A model generated the notes under the pieces. It had not been told where the DNA came from and did no database searches. It was given only the letters and a program-made list of their open reading frames with translations. This document shows positions 63,382 to 64,000 of a stretch of DNA of 64,000 bases, piece after piece. The position numbers and the translations under genes are program-made. Position 1 is the first letter of the stretch; the number at the start of each line of letters is the position of its first letter. The stretch is from Brachionus koreanus (lineage: Eukaryota; Rotifera; Eurotatoria; Ploima; Brachionidae): positions 70,742-134,741 of the forward strand of contig PJRA01000198.1 of assembly GCA_016987375.1 (NCBI GenBank), read 5' to 3'.

Positions 63382-64000
63382 TCAATCATGACCACATTTA
63401 TATGTTCTAATTATATCTTTGATAGGTGCTCTACAAACAGGACAATTGTGATTTTTTAGTCTTAAATTCATAGAACACTGAAAACAAGCGCACAAATGTC
63501 CACATTGATAAAAAACAGTATTGCTTTCAGCTTCTGTGCAAATGATACAAGTACCACCATTTAATTTTCTATTCGTCTTAATCAAATTCATTGAATCAGT
63601 CTGTTTAAATGTTCCATTAATAAGCGCATTTATTTCTTGCTTCAAAGATCCCTGCATGTCCATTTGAAGCTCAAAAGAAAGTTTGATCAAACTTTTGAGC
63701 TCGGATATTTCTTTTTTTAGGCTTTTTATCTCTCTAGAAGAGCCTAAGACACGTGATCTTGTATCCACAGATAAAACTGATTCAGCATCATCATTTATTC
63801 CCAAGTTGGTGAAATCGTTTCGTATTATTCCATTATTGTTTGGTAGACTTCGTATAAATTCTCTTGTACGAACACCATCTGATCCAGTTCGGTTCAAGCG
63901 ATCCATTACTCGGTCTTCTAAAACATTTCTGAAATCAGATTGAAGAGAATTAGACACTAATTGACGATGAACCAATTCACCTATCTCTTCTAGAACTTGT
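63382..64000 (-). CDS. RING-finger E3 ubiquitin ligase, 3' part (gene continues beyond window)
   Basis: At least 205 codons; the frame is still open at the window edge, upstream of LVHRQLVSNSLQSDFRNVLE. C-terminal C3HC4 RING (about the last 60 residues): CIICTEAESNTVFYQCGHLC, then CACFQCSMNL and NCPVCRAPIKDIIRTYKC. The C..C/C.H/C..C/C..C zinc ligands are complete. The ring type, with a GHLC.C..C centre and PVCRAPI.DVI..Y end, is that of the neuralized/RING-HC C-terminal group. Before it lies a coiled coil (EIKSLKKEISELKSLIKLSF). The (V)RQLVSN.L.SDFR..LE box at the N-terminal side is seen in a group of RING proteins with coiled coils. Function is ubiquitin transfer; the target is unknown. Confidence 0.85.
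   Translation of the reverse strand, partial: QVLEEIGELVHRQLVSNSLQSDFRNVLEDRVMDRLNRTGSDGVRTREFIRSLPNNNGIIRNDFTNLGINDDAESVLSVDTRSRVLGSSREIKSLKKEISELKSLIKLSFELQMDMQGSLKQEINALINGTFKQTDSMNLIKTNRKLNGGTCIICTEAESNTVFYQCGHLCACFQCSMNLRLKNHNCPVCRAPIKDIIRTYKCGHD

Overview
The window is nuclear DNA from a small-genome animal. It is very AT-rich (by eye about a quarter G+C). Genes are interrupted by short GT-AG introns, mostly 55-120 bp, with a few of 0.5-2 kb, and the gene content is metazoan. The mix (families of DEG/ENaC channels, a pentameric channel without a Cys-loop, an apple/EGF/C-type-lectin mosaic, very short introns) would fit a monogonont rotifer such as Brachionus. That lineage assignment is inference; no single marker here proves it. 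Two assembly gaps are present (26250-26652 and 61556-61627).

Layout. 0.2-3 kb (-): two tandem NF-YA (CCAAT-box factor) genes, then a divergent acidic nuclear-type protein (+). 4.1-8.3 kb (-): NDUFAF6 (complex I assembly) and an eight-exon TAF5 (TFIID/SAGA WD40 subunit), separated by a 334-bp foldback transposon. 8.9-11.1 kb (+): two tandem four-exon TLC-domain membrane proteins of TLCD4 type. 12.9-20.2 kb (+): one long gene encoding three adenylate kinase domains behind a Glu/Arg/Lys-rich helix. 21.6-25 kb (+): a secreted eight-repeat Cys/Trp-Ser protein that I do not recognise, then a Tctex1-type dynein light chain. 26.7-29.1 kb: a pentameric ligand-gated channel-like protein (+) and an apple-EGF-lectin gene (-) with an apparent frameshift. 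29.3-33.8 kb: NEK9 kinase (-) and a divergent DFR-like reductase (+). 34.8-36 kb (-): proline-rich EF-hand protein. 37.4-48.3 kb (-): ANAPC1, eleven exons whose lengths sum to 2350 codons, with a 1.9-kb intron holding a dead LINE tail. 49-60.2 kb: JmjC-type oxygenase, three DEG/ENaC channels plus the relic of a fourth, a coiled-coil protein and a macrodomain hydrolase (all -), and mitoribosomal mS26 (+). 60.6-62.6 kb: a transposon graveyard (LINE relic, then a defective Tc1/mariner element with intact ends). 63.4 kb to the end (-): the 3' part of a RING E3 ligase gene.

Functionally the single-copy genes are housekeeping: transcription (NF-YA, TAF5), cell cycle (ANAPC1, NEK9), mitochondria (NDUFAF6, mS26) and cilium or motor function (Tctex1; perhaps the triple adenylate kinase). 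The duplicated genes (NF-YA, TLC, DEG/ENaC) show recent local tandem duplication. Several gene pairs are head-to-head with short gaps and may share promoters. I re-derived exon boundaries by reading splice sites and checking phase. No operon-like, CRISPR, rRNA or convincing tRNA signal was seen.
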